Shown here: piece by piece, positions 35,392-43,825 of the stretch
Numbering within the stretch: the first letter of the stretch is position 1
Layout: every line of letters begins with the position of its first letter
Assembly: GCA_020634215.1 (NCBI GenBank)
Contig: JACKCD010000036.1
Span: 1 to 57,303 of the forward strand
From: Ardenticatenaceae bacterium
GTDB lineage: Bacteria; Chloroflexota; Anaerolineae; Promineifilales; Promineifilaceae
Direction of reading: 5' to 3'
DNA length: 57,303 bases
Translations under genes and position numbers: made by a program
Notes under the pieces: model-generated
What the model saw: only the letters and a program-made list of their open reading frames with translations
Databases searched by the model: none
What the model was told of the DNA's origin: nothing

Positions 35392-37571
35392 TGTCCACTT
35401 TAAAAAACAACAACCGTTGGATAACTTTTCTACAAGTGATTCTCATATGTTTTCTCCTAGCTATAGCTGTGAAAGACGCATACCCGTCTCACTTATCAAA
35501 GCGACCAATAACAACTAATGGAGGTCAAATCCTTCAAAGCTATCTATACGGTGGGCAAGGGATACATAAGGGAGTTGACTTTCCATATCCTTTAGATACT
35601 TCTATTTATGCTGTTGCAGATGGAAAAGTAGTCGATCTTCTCGAAAATTCACAAGATAATGATAATACATCCCTTTGGGGGAATTATGTCGTCATTCAAC
35701 ATACGCGACGACATTTTAATCGTTTGACAACACAAATGTCCTATACCTATTCAGTATATTTACATCTGAGCTACAATAGTGTGCCTGTATCCCTTAATCA
35801 ACAGGTAACTGCTGGTCAAAAAATTGGTGAAATAGATAATACTGGACAATTATCAGATGGAAACCATTTACATCTTCAAATCGTTGTGTACCCCCTCGCT
35901 TCCCAAACATTAACATCTTTGGATGTAAATAACAATTCGCGCAACCCTGAATTATGGTTAGAGCCTTATAGCAACAATACCACTATGGCTATTGGGAAAG
36001 TGCTTGACCCCAATAATATTAATAACCCATTAGCCATTTGTGGTCTCCAAAAGCCTTACGGCAGTTTTCCTTTCGTTCGCACCTATAGCGACAGCAGCCT
36101 TCATGAAGATGACATTCTTGGTGAAAATTTTGCCACCACTGACATTTCGCCAGGCACATATCATCTTTATGCCTATGATTATGTGGGGACGAATACATGC
36201 AATGATCCCAATAACCAGATTTTAGATTTAGGCAACTACACTTTCAAAACAGGTGAAGCGACTTACATCGGCCTTTATCCTGTATACCTACCTGATGTGC
36301 GACAAGAGACTGGCAATTGGAACAGCTATATTCAAATTCGCAATAATCATAGCAGCGATAGTACACAAGCAATCGTTACCTATTTTGATTCCGGTGGCTG
36401 GGTAAATAAACAGGAGACCTTAACAATTCCCAAACAAGGAAATGCAAGGGCTTATCCACCAAATAATTTTGGTGGTTCGGTTTTAATTGTTGCCGACCAG
36501 GATATTGCAGCAACTGTCGTGCAAGAGATGCTTTCAGGGTATGGGGCTGGCGCTTATACAGGCGTTGGTAAACCTGACAAACAAGCATTTGTCCCCTTAG
36601 TCCATCGCAATAATGTTGGCTGGTACAGCTACATTAACATTCAAAACGCCAGCAACCGGGAAAACAATGTTGAAATCGACTTTTTTCGCAGCACTGAAGG
36701 ACAAGATTGCACAAAAAATTTTACACTTCCGCCCTATGGCGTTCAACGTATTAATACAGACTCATCAAATTATAATTGTCTCGAAGCATCCACTGGCGGG
36801 AAGTTTGTTGGGTCAGCCCATATTGCCGCAGAATATCCCGTTGCAGTTTCTAATACCCAATACACCACAGGTACAACAGGCTACCATCGCATCATTATGT
36901 CATCAAGTGCGACACAACCGGCAACAGCACACGAAATACCGCTGATCCAGAACAATAACTATGGCTATTTGTCCGGCATGGTTCTACAGAACAGTGATAC
37001 AACGACTATGTCTATGCCAACGGTCACCTACTACCCAGCCAGTGGCGGAAGCAATTGTGGAACACAATCGTTATCTAGCATCTCCTCATATAAATCAATT
37101 GTCGTACTACCGATTCCTCCTACAAGCGGTACCAATTGTACAAGTTCCGTTGTGTCGGCCGCGTTCCCTACAAACCGTATTGGTCTTGGGCAAGTCAATC
37201 AACTCAAAAATCAATCAGATCAGGCATCGGGATATGAAGCAACAACCAACGTTACCAAGACAGCAATTGCTCCATGGGTTGTTCGCAACTGGAATGGTTG
37301 GGGAACAGGCATCCAAATACGAAATACAGAAAACGGTTCTGCAACTGCAACCATCAGCCTCTACAATAGTTCAGGCTCCTTGGCTACCAGCTGGGCTTTC
37401 AATCTCTCGCCTTACAGCACATACACAATTTCGGACTCGCAATTCTCAGGTAGTTCTTTCGACGGATCGGCGGTTATTAGTGCTAATCGTAAGATAGCAG
37501 TTGCAGTTAACTTATGGCGACCAGGCAACAGTGGGGACATTTTAACAAGCTATTTGGCCGTAAATCGCTAA
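35388..37571 (+). CDS. Secreted M23-family metallopeptidase with four C-terminal beta repeats
   Basis: A 727-residue exported protein. The signal sequence (ITFLQVILICFLLAIAV) is at about residues 11-28. The LytM/M23 domain (about 45-185) has the zinc ligands His and Asp in HKGVDFPYP and the HxH pair in NHLHLQIVV, so it is probably an active peptidoglycan endopeptidase. Residues 310-727 hold four tandem domains of about 100 residues, each with a core like VPLVHRNNVGWYSYINIQN; the others carry NWNSYIQIRNN, YGYLSGMVLQN and GWGTGIQIRN. Such repeats resemble surface-anchoring or adhesion modules of Chloroflexota, but I know no name for them. ATGATG overlap couples it to the TolB-like lipoprotein. 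AT-rich and free of palindromes. Confidence 0.87.
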   Translation: MMSTLKNNNRWITFLQVILICFLLAIAVKDAYPSHLSKRPITTNGGQILQSYLYGGQGIHKGVDFPYPLDTSIYAVADGKVVDLLENSQDNDNTSLWGNYVVIQHTRRHFNRLTTQMSYTYSVYLHLSYNSVPVSLNQQVTAGQKIGEIDNTGQLSDGNHLHLQIVVYPLASQTLTSLDVNNNSRNPELWLEPYSNNTTMAIGKVLDPNNINNPLAICGLQKPYGSFPFVRTYSDSSLHEDDILGENFATTDISPGTYHLYAYDYVGTNTCNDPNNQILDLGNYTFKTGEATYIGLYPVYLPDVRQETGNWNSYIQIRNNHSSDSTQAIVTYFDSGGWVNKQETLTIPKQGNARAYPPNNFGGSVLIVADQDIAATVVQEMLSGYGAGAYTGVGKPDKQAFVPLVHRNNVGWYSYINIQNASNRENNVEIDFFRSTEGQDCTKNFTLPPYGVQRINTDSSNYNCLEASTGGKFVGSAHIAAEYPVAVSNTQYTTGTTGYHRIIMSSSATQPATAHEIPLIQNNNYGYLSGMVLQNSDTTTMSMPTVTYYPASGGSNCGTQSLSSISSYKSIVVLPIPPTSGTNCTSSVVSAAFPTNRIGLGQVNQLKNQSDQASGYEATTNVTKTAIAPWVVRNWNGWGTGIQIRNTENGSATATISLYNSSGSLATSWAFNLSPYSTYTISDSQFSGSSFDGSAVISANRKIAVAVNLWRPGNSGDILTSYLAVNR

Positions 37572-37655
37572 GTAATCGGTAAACAGTAAACGGTAATCAG
37601 TTGGGTCACTGATTACCGTTTACTGCTTACTGCTTACCGATTACTGATTACTGCT
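37572..37655. repeat. Large hairpin of the GTAATCAGTAAACGG family between convergent genes
   Basis: Left arm AATCGGTAAACAGTAAACGG then TAATCAG, a short centre (TTGGGTCA), and right arm CTGATTACCGTTTACTGCTT then ACCGATTACTG. It separates two convergent genes and supplies the stop codon and last residues (SNQ) of the leftward one. Probably acts as a bidirectional terminator. Confidence 0.8.
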
Positions 37656-38762
37656 CCTCTCCACCAACCCCGCCAACTCCACCGCTTCCTCCGTCCCCAA
37701 CTGACTGGCAAGTCGCTGGCTGCGAATGCGGAGGGCTTCAAAGTTGAGACCATCGGCCCAATAGCTGTGGCGCAGCAGTTCGGCGTATTGGCTGACCACC
37801 ACGGCTAACTGGTAGTGCAGAGGAGCATCGTCAAAGGAGGGGGCAAGGTCAGCAGTACCAAAATTGCCGCTAATTTCCTCCACTTGGCGGCTGTCGGGGT
37901 CTTGCCAGCGCAGGTTGACGGTGGCAATGCGCCCCACGGCTCCGGGGTAGAGTTGGACGGCATAAACGGCCGTTGAATCGAGGGCCATCGCTTGCAGCAC
38001 CGTCAGCGCCTCGGTCAAGTTGCCTGCCTGCACCGCCGCGCTCAGGTCGGGCAGCTTGGTGGCGGGAATGACCACCTCTTGCATTTCGCTGAGCAGCGTC
38101 GTCACCTGCTTTTGCCCTGCCTGCGCTACGCCAAAGTCGGCCAGTTCACCGGGCAAATAGGCTCCTAATTGTTTTAAGGCATCCAAACTGCTAATTTTGC
38201 GCTTGAGACCCAGTGCCACCTTTACACTGTCAATGACCGTTTCGGTGCCGACGGCGACGATGAGCATGATGGCACTGAAAATGGCGAGTCCGGCAAAAAT
38301 TTGCACCACGCCGCTGGGCAAAATGTTGACCGCTTCGCTGACAACCAGTGGCGTTTGCTCAGACTGGCTGGCAACGACTAAATTGTTGCTGTCCAAGATT
38401 TGGGCGGTGATGGTGTAGCTGCCGGCCGCAGGAACGGCCGTTTGGCAGGTATAGCTATTGTCTTGCCCCGGCTGTAGCCCTTGAATCCCCGCCAGCAGGT
38501 CGCGGCAGGAGGCAACGGTTTGCGGTGGGGTGGCATCGTCGAGCAGGTCTACGTCAATGATGTATTGGGCATCGGCGGCAATGGGCTGCTCGCCCCCCAC
38601 TTTGTAGGTGACGTTGATGCCGATTTCTTCGCCTGCCTCCACGCTGCCGGTGGGCTGGGTGATGGTGGTGATGGTGATGGCGGAGGAGGTTTGGGCATAA
38701 ACGGCCGTTTGCCACCTCAGCCACAGCACCAAACTAACGATTAGCAACCAATAACGACGCAT
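37641..38762 (-). CDS. Exported VGTE-GLK family membrane protein with YfbK-like C-terminal domain
   Basis: A 373-residue protein with signal peptide (MRRYWLLIVSLVLWLRW, ending VYAQ), an Ig-like ectodomain (about 27-150), one TM helix (about 158-180) and a cytoplasmic part. The segment VGTETVIDSVKVALGLKRK and the following LDALKQLGAYLPGELADFGV match the 13066-15651 protein almost position by position, so the two are paralogs over this module. The C-terminal 105 residues (TVNLRWQDPDSRQVEEISG, then YAELLRHSYWADGLNFEAL) resemble the DUF3520/YfbK domain that normally follows a von Willebrand A domain; no VWA domain is present here. Function unknown. Three palindromes. Confidence 0.78.
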   Translation of the reverse strand: MRRYWLLIVSLVLWLRWQTAVYAQTSSAITITTITQPTGSVEAGEEIGINVTYKVGGEQPIAADAQYIIDVDLLDDATPPQTVASCRDLLAGIQGLQPGQDNSYTCQTAVPAAGSYTITAQILDSNNLVVASQSEQTPLVVSEAVNILPSGVVQIFAGLAIFSAIMLIVAVGTETVIDSVKVALGLKRKISSLDALKQLGAYLPGELADFGVAQAGQKQVTTLLSEMQEVVIPATKLPDLSAAVQAGNLTEALTVLQAMALDSTAVYAVQLYPGAVGRIATVNLRWQDPDSRQVEEISGNFGTADLAPSFDDAPLHYQLAVVVSQYAELLRHSYWADGLNFEALRIRSQRLASQLGTEEAVELAGLVERSSNQ

Positions 38763-38785
38763 AATTGTCTCCTACACTCAAAAAC

Positions 38786-38909
38786 TTACCGGAATAGCTC
38801 TGCGTGGCTTCCCGTTTTGGCAAGCTGAATTTCTTCGCCTTCAATTCGGTAAATCAGCATCCTGTTTCAGTTCACTGCTTACCTGTGCTTGCACAATTAC
38901 ATTTGACAT
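38786..38909 (-). pseudogene. Fused scar of a RelB/DinJ-YafQ toxin-antitoxin system
   Basis: The ATG at 38909 with AGGAA upstream starts MSNVIVQAQVSSELKQDAD, which is the start of a RelB/DinJ-type antitoxin, and stops after 22 residues. In another frame, beginning within the same GATGCTGAT region, the sequence reads MLIYRIEGEEIQLAKTGSHA ELFR and stops at 38786, which is the normal end of a YafQ/RelE-type toxin. So the first 18 codons of the antitoxin are joined to the last 24 of the toxin and everything between is deleted. The repeated CTGAT/GAT at the joint suggests microhomology-mediated deletion. Confidence 0.7.
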
Positions 38910-39046
38910 AATGTGTTCCTTCTTAATAGCGTACAGATTGTTGTGCTTGCCTCTGCAAACAATATCTATCAAATCAGGTATATCAGGAAAATCTGCGTCC
39001 TATTGGCATTGTACAGCCAGACGACTGTAATTTATACCTCTATTGT

Positions 39047-40291
39047 TCAGCTCCACAGCCGGTCATGCGACCGCTCATTATCCCACGGCGTGGACGGGGC
39101 AAAAAAGACGGGGGCGGCGGGGTCAAGATGGGCGCGGAACAGGTCGTCGTTGATGCCGCTAAACCCTAGCCCCGGCGTTTCTGGCACCGGCACAAAACCG
39201 TCTTGAATGAGCGGGTGCGCCACCCCTTCAATCAATTCATCCCACCACGCTACGTCCACGGCATGGTTTTCCAGCACCAAAAAGTTTTCTGTGGCGGCAG
39301 CGCAGTGGATGTTTGCCAGAAAGGAAATGGGCGAACCGGCATGGTGCATCGCCATCGCCACCCCATGCTCCTGCGCCAAATCGCCAATCTTCTTGGTTTC
39401 CATGATGCCGCCAGCGGTTGCTAAATCAGGGTGGATGACGGCCACGCCTTTGGCTTCCAGCAGCGGCCGAAACCCTTCCTTGAGATAAATGTCTTCGCCG
39501 GTGCAAATGGGGGTGTTGACCGCCTGCGCCAGCCGCACATACTGCTCGGTGAACTGCCACGGCACCATGTCTTCATACCACGCCAGCGAAAAGCGGTCCA
39601 GTGCTTGCCCCAGCCGAATGCACGATTCGAGGTTGAGGTGGCCGAAATGGTCAACCGCCAGCGGAATTTCATACCCCACGGCCTCGCGCACGGCGGCGAC
39701 ATACTCTACCAAATGAGCAATTCCCTTATCGGTGATTTGGATGCCGGTGAATGGGTGCATGACGGTGTGGCTGTCGAGCATTCCCGGCGGGGCAATGAGC
39801 GTGTCGGGAATGTGGCGCAGCAGCCCGATGCCCACGTCCATTTTGAGGAATTTGAACCCCATTGCCATGCGTTCGCGCAGCCGCTGCCCCATTTCTGCGC
39901 CGTCTGGCACCGAGGGGGTGTCGCAGTAGCAGAGGATTTGATCGCGGAATTTGCCGCCGATAAGCTGGTAGGCAGGCACGCCATACGCCTTGCCCGCCAA
40001 GTCAAACAGCGCCATTTCAATGCCGCTGACCCCACCCCCCTGCCGGCCGTGATGGCCGAACTGCTTGATTTGGCGAAAAATGGCATCAATATTGCACGGG
40101 TTTTGCCCAATGAGGCGGCTTTTGAGCATCAGGGCGTAGCTGCTGCTGGCAAGGTCGCGCACCTCGCCATAGCCGGAAATACCCTGGTTGGTGTCCAGGC
40201 GAATAATAGTGGCGCTGAGGGGCAGGTCAACAAGATTGGCAATGCGGAGGTCGGTGATTTTGAGCTGGGAGGGATAGGATGCGCGTGACAT
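39047..40291 (-). CDS. Mandelate racemase/muconate lactonizing enzyme family protein (enolase superfamily)
   Basis: A 414-residue enzyme with the N-terminal capping domain (about 8-135) and the TIM barrel (about 140-380). The Mg2+ ligands are Asp in LAVDHFGH (about 220), Glu in AWYEDMVP (about 246) and Glu in CTGEDIY (about 272). HPDLATAGG (about 296) and MAMHHAGSP (about 322) supply the other active-site positions, as in galactonate/rhamnonate-type dehydratases. It probably dehydrates or isomerises a sugar acid; substrate unknown. The ATG at 40291 follows the stop codon of the upstream phosphatase-propeller gene with no gap, so translation is coupled. No palindrome. Confidence 0.9.
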   Translation of the reverse strand: MSRASYPSQLKITDLRIANLVDLPLSATIIRLDTNQGISGYGEVRDLASSSYALMLKSRLIGQNPCNIDAIFRQIKQFGHHGRQGGGVSGIEMALFDLAGKAYGVPAYQLIGGKFRDQILCYCDTPSVPDGAEMGQRLRERMAMGFKFLKMDVGIGLLRHIPDTLIAPPGMLDSHTVMHPFTGIQITDKGIAHLVEYVAAVREAVGYEIPLAVDHFGHLNLESCIRLGQALDRFSLAWYEDMVPWQFTEQYVRLAQAVNTPICTGEDIYLKEGFRPLLEAKGVAVIHPDLATAGGIMETKKIGDLAQEHGVAMAMHHAGSPISFLANIHCAAATENFLVLENHAVDVAWWDELIEGVAHPLIQDGFVPVPETPGLGFSGINDDLFRAHLDPAAPVFFAPSTPWDNERSHDRLWS

Positions 40292-42472
40292 TTATTCCTG
40301 GGTGGCTAAATAAAGGATGTTGCCATTGGTCATAAAAATGCGGAGCGGCGTGGGCGCAACGGCGAAATCGTCCATTTGCGCCATGGGGTCAAAACCAGTG
40401 CCGTCGCTGGCGCGGTATTGGGCAAGAATAGTCCCGCCCTGACTGATTTGGACGATGCGGCTGCTGCCGGGGTCGGCGACAAAGACGGAGGCGTTGAGAC
40501 CGCGCCCGATGATTTTGACGTGGTTGGGGGCGATGAGTGGGGTGGTGAGGCCGCCCTCTTGCAGCAGGTTGGCTTCGTCCCACTGCACGCGGCCGGTGCG
40601 GGTGTCGTAGTAGCGTAAACGGCCGTCTTTGTACACCACCACCAAACTCCCATTCTCGCTGTAAATGTCAAAATCCACCGCATTGGCTAAGTCGGGGTCG
40701 TCCACAAAGCTGATGGCGCGGTCGTTGTCGTTGACGTTAAAACCGTCGCCTTCAGGGAAATATTTCCAAATTTGCCCCGCGCCGGGGTCCAGCACATAGA
40801 GCCGTTCGGCAAAGGTGGTGGCAGTGCGGGGGGTGCGCCATTCGCTGGCAAGCCCTAGCGGTACGGCGCGGGTGTCGGAGAAGTTGGGGAAGTAGGTGAG
40901 CAGCGTGCCGCTGCTGTCTAGCATGGCTACGCCGTCGCGGGAAACATTGAGGCCGCGTGGTCGCCAAAGCAGGTCAATGATGGTGCCGACGACGTGAGTG
41001 CCAACGGCCTGTCCGCGAAAAACGATCTGTTCGGGGGTGTCGCTGCTGAGGGTGGTGTAGCTTTCGTCGGTGGCATGGTACAGCACTTGCCCGTTGCCAC
41101 TGTCGAGAACGTCTATGCCGCCGCTGAACCCTTCACGCAGGGAAACGGCCGTTACCCGCACCCCCTCGTCATAGGTAAAAAACGGTTCTGCCACCAGCCG
41201 CGTCACCCCGTCAATCCGATCCAGCGCTACAAATGCTTCTTGCCGCATCCGGTTTACGTCAGCATCACCGGGGCGAATCGTTTCCGCTTCAGCCGCTATT
41301 CCCAGCATCAGGTTGTAATATTCGCGGGCAGCGTTGACATTGTCGCCTGCTTCCTCGGCCAGCACCAAATTGGCACTCATGTCCCGCTTGAGCCGGGCAA
41401 ATTCGTTGATTTCGCTGCGCTGCAAATAAACGCCGGTGACGATGATGCCAAGGATAATGGGGATCAGGATTGCCAGCAGCGTGGCGGTTAGCAGCCCTGG
41501 CTCATCGGGGTCGGCGGGGGCAGCGGTACCCGGCCGCAGCCGACTGAGCAGGTCGGCCAGCCAGCGGGTGAAGCGGGAGAGGCCGATGGCAGCGTCGGCG
41601 GTGGCTTGACGGGCGCTGTGTTCCACGTCAATATCGGGCAGCTTGGGACGGGGAATGCGGAGGGTTGGTTCGCTGTTGTCGGTGGCGGTTTGCTGGGCGC
41701 GTAACGGCCGTTTTGCCAAAATTTCCGGCCGTTGGTTGGGCATTGTGGGCAGATCGTCCGGCACAGGCGCAGCAGATGGCTGAACAGGGGCGACGGCAAC
41801 TGCTTCGTCACTAAACTCAATCAGCAGCAGCCGTGCCGAATCGTTGCCGACCCGTTCCCGCAGTGCCTCCAGCCCCGTTTCCACATCCACATCTACCAGG
41901 GCCGAGGCAAGCTGGTCGCTGGGCAAATGGGCAATACGGGGGTCAGCCAGGAGCAGCATGTCGCCGAGGTCAATTTGCTGATGGAAGTAGCGAATATCTA
42001 GCCCGGCGGTGCGGCCAACGGGGGTAATCCGTTCTGGCAGGCGGGCGGGCAGCCGCTCCACGCCAAATTGCCGCCCCAGCAAGGCCAGGGCTTCCCCGGC
42101 TTGCAGCATATAAAGCTCGTTGTTCCGCAGCACGGCGCAGGTGATGGCACCTTCACGGCTGGGGCCACTTTGGCTCAAATTGTGGCGCAGCAGCTTTTCG
42201 TTAGCCTCGATCAGGGCGCGGCGTAGCCCAGCGGTGACGCTGCCGCTGCTTTGGAAGTAGCTTTCGTTGATGGTGGCAAGGAGGTCGAGGGTGAGAACGG
42301 CCGTTTCTTCTACCTTACCCGTCAGCGTTAAATGGACAAACAAAAAGTCGCGGGCGCGGGAACGATTGGCTTTTTTGGGGGCACTGGTGGCAAGGAGGCC
42401 GGGAACGGAAACGGCCGTTTGTGCCTGCCCATTCACCACATACAATTGCCCTGTAATCGCCTGAAGTTCCAT
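40292..42472 (-). CDS. Membrane protein: PP2C-like N-terminal domain, TM helix, beta-propeller-like C-terminal part
   Basis: A 726-residue protein from the ATG at 42472 (MELQAITGQL), which has GGGGG just upstream; longer starts run into non-coding sequence. Residues 1-240 resemble a PPM/PP2C phosphatase fold (AGEALALLGRQFG, then GDMLLLADPRI near 195), but the usual paired metal Asp motifs DGMGG and DNxT are not evident, so it may be inactive. A Pro-rich linker leads to one TM helix at about 348-372 (LLAILIPIILGIIVTGVYL). The extracytoplasmic 350 residues look like a beta-propeller (IDVLDSGNGQVLYH, YVLDPGAGQIWKYF, VFVADPGSSRIVQIS). Possibly a sensor linking outside and inside. Four exact palindromes; coupled to the MR/MLE gene downstream. 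Confidence 0.78.
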   Translation of the reverse strand: MELQAITGQLYVVNGQAQTAVSVPGLLATSAPKKANRSRARDFLFVHLTLTGKVEETAVLTLDLLATINESYFQSSGSVTAGLRRALIEANEKLLRHNLSQSGPSREGAITCAVLRNNELYMLQAGEALALLGRQFGVERLPARLPERITPVGRTAGLDIRYFHQQIDLGDMLLLADPRIAHLPSDQLASALVDVDVETGLEALRERVGNDSARLLLIEFSDEAVAVAPVQPSAAPVPDDLPTMPNQRPEILAKRPLRAQQTATDNSEPTLRIPRPKLPDIDVEHSARQATADAAIGLSRFTRWLADLLSRLRPGTAAPADPDEPGLLTATLLAILIPIILGIIVTGVYLQRSEINEFARLKRDMSANLVLAEEAGDNVNAAREYYNLMLGIAAEAETIRPGDADVNRMRQEAFVALDRIDGVTRLVAEPFFTYDEGVRVTAVSLREGFSGGIDVLDSGNGQVLYHATDESYTTLSSDTPEQIVFRGQAVGTHVVGTIIDLLWRPRGLNVSRDGVAMLDSSGTLLTYFPNFSDTRAVPLGLASEWRTPRTATTFAERLYVLDPGAGQIWKYFPEGDGFNVNDNDRAISFVDDPDLANAVDFDIYSENGSLVVVYKDGRLRYYDTRTGRVQWDEANLLQEGGLTTPLIAPNHVKIIGRGLNASVFVADPGSSRIVQISQGGTILAQYRASDGTGFDPMAQMDDFAVAPTPLRIFMTNGNILYLATQE

Positions 42473-42570
42473 AACCCCCAAGCATAGCACGACCGTTCCA
42501 TAAAATAAAGAAAAGCGCACGGTCAAATGTGGAAAACAGGTTATACTTGGCTTGCTGCACTGCATCAGGG

Positions 42571-42625
42571 GACTGGAGATTAGAGATTGGAGATTGGGTA
42601 ATCTCTAATCCACAATTGCCAATCT
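42571..42625. repeat. Inverted repeat of the GATTGGAGATTGG family
   Basis: GGAGATTAGAGATTGGAGATT on the left and AATCTCTAATCC followed by GCCAATCTCC on the right. Lies between divergent genes. Other members: 43430-43487, 43741-43797, 52911-52937 (coding), 53588-53665 and 57256-57300. Confidence 0.75.
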
Positions 42626-42668
42626 CCCCAAAACATCAATTCAGCGAACGCACGACGAGGAAAAGCAC

Positions 42669-43430
42669 ATGAAACTGATTATTGCCGGGGAACTCCCGTT
42701 TATTGACGAGATTGGCACCCTTTGTTTGCAGGCTGGGCATGACACCCACATCTTTCTGGTAGAGGATTTTATAGGTGCCCTTGAAAGCGGCTATGAGATG
42801 GATAATCTGGCCGATGCCGACATTGTGATTGAGTGCCACAACGAATCTGCCGCCACCAAACATGAGTTGCTGCTGGCCTTGAGCAGCGTGGTGTCGCCCC
42901 AAACGCTCATTTTGTCTTCTGTATTGCCTGTGAGCGCAACGCAGGCGGCGGCTTGGGTGACAAATCCCAGCCGACTGGTGGGCTTTGGACTGCTGCCGCC
43001 TATTCCCGAAAAAGGGTTGGTGGAGCTGGCCCCAGCACTGCAAACGGGCAACAGTGCCCTGGCCGATGCGGCTCTCTTTTGGCAGGGGTTGCAGCAGGAG
43101 CCAGTGATGGTGGCCGATGGGCCGGGGCTGGTGCGGGCGCGTACCGTTTGCTGCCTCATCAACGAAGCGGCCGGCGTGTTGATGGAAGGCATTGCCACGG
43201 CGGCTGATATTGACAAGGCGATGCAGTTGGGAACCAACTACCCCCACGGCCCGCTGGCCTGGGCCGATCATATTGGGCTGGACGCGGTGTTGGGGGTGAT
43301 GACGGGGCTGTTTGCTGAATGGGGTGATGACCGTTATCGGCCGTCGCCTTTGCTCAAACGCATGGTTTTGGCGGGCAAACTGGGCAAGAAGACGGGCGAG
43401 GGGTTTTATCGGTATGGAATGGAGGAATAG
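42669..43430 (+). CDS. 3-hydroxyacyl-CoA dehydrogenase family protein, short form
   Basis: A 253-residue protein with the 3HCDH C-terminal domain (about 150-250): GPGLVRARTVCCLINEAAG, then AMQLGTNYPHGPLAWADHIG and LGKKTGEGFYRY, the family hallmark. The N-terminal NAD-binding part (about 1-145) is shorter than usual and lacks the normal GxGxxG loop (here IAGELPFIDEIG), although VSPQTLILSSVLPVSATQ and PSRLVGFGLLPPIPE match the catalytic region (the usual catalytic His after GxHFFNP is replaced by Leu-Leu). It may therefore be a degenerate or non-NAD relative. Native composition, no palindrome. Followed directly by a repeat. Confidence 0.85.
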   Translation: MKLIIAGELPFIDEIGTLCLQAGHDTHIFLVEDFIGALESGYEMDNLADADIVIECHNESAATKHELLLALSSVVSPQTLILSSVLPVSATQAAAWVTNPSRLVGFGLLPPIPEKGLVELAPALQTGNSALADAALFWQGLQQEPVMVADGPGLVRARTVCCLINEAAGVLMEGIATAADIDKAMQLGTNYPHGPLAWADHIGLDAVLGVMTGLFAEWGDDRYRPSPLLKRMVLAGKLGKKTGEGFYRYGMEE

Positions 43431-43487
43431 AGATTGGAGATTGGAGATTGGAGACCGCTAATCTCCAATCTCCAATCTCTAATCAAC
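43430..43487. repeat. Inverted repeat of the GATTGGAGATTGG family
   Basis: Tandem AGATTGG units, centre GACCGC, then tandem CCAATCT units; a near-perfect hairpin of about 22 bp per arm right after the 3HCDH stop codon. Confidence 0.8.
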
Positions 43488-43494
43488 CAGTGCT

Positions 43495-43743
43495 ATGGCT
43501 GTTAAATATTGTGCGATGTGTAATGCTGAACCGGTAACGCGGCGACGGATGGGTGGAGAGGCGTTGGCTGAGGGAGAGCTTTGCCCTGTGTGCTATGCGC
43601 CAACTTGTCGCTACCATTTGACGACAGTGCGCTGGCGCTGGCGCAGCAGCGGCGAGGCGGATGCGGCGTTGGTGTGTAAGGCGTGCAAAAATAGCTATGC
43701 CCATCGCAATTGGGATACGTTTAACCGCGACTGGATTACGTAA
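43495..43743 (+). CDS. Small zinc-ribbon protein
   Basis: An 82-residue protein with CAMC near the N-terminus, CPVC at about residue 31, a Cys/His pair (CRYH) at about 39 and CKAC at about 62, so one or two zinc sites are likely. The middle is basic and Trp-rich (TTVRWRWRSS), suggesting nucleic acid or protein binding. No family is recognised. The gene lies between two copies of the GATTGGAGATTGG hairpin, which mark its boundaries. No strong ribosome binding site is seen. Confidence 0.62.
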   Translation: MAVKYCAMCNAEPVTRRRMGGEALAEGELCPVCYAPTCRYHLTTVRWRWRSSGEADAALVCKACKNSYAHRNWDTFNRDWIT

Positions 43744-43797
43744 TGGGAGATTGGAGATTGGAGATTCAAAATCCCTAATCTCCAATCTCTAATTACT
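43741..43797. repeat. Inverted repeat of the GATTGGAGATTGG family between convergent genes
   Basis: GAGATTGGAGATTGGAGATT on the left and AATCTCCAATCTCTAATT on the right around a short centre. It separates the zinc-ribbon gene from the convergent SelW gene. Confidence 0.8.
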
Positions 43798-43825
43798 CAA
43801 TTATCAATGAACGCTAATTAGCGCA

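Noticed and set aside
38910..39046. Promoter or gene upstream of the toxin-antitoxin scar
   Set aside because: No convincing -35/-10 pair and no open frame; nothing supported.
39431..40288. Plus-strand open frame of 285 codons
   Set aside because: It is the antisense of the MR/MLE enzyme gene, whose motifs and metal ligands are clear.
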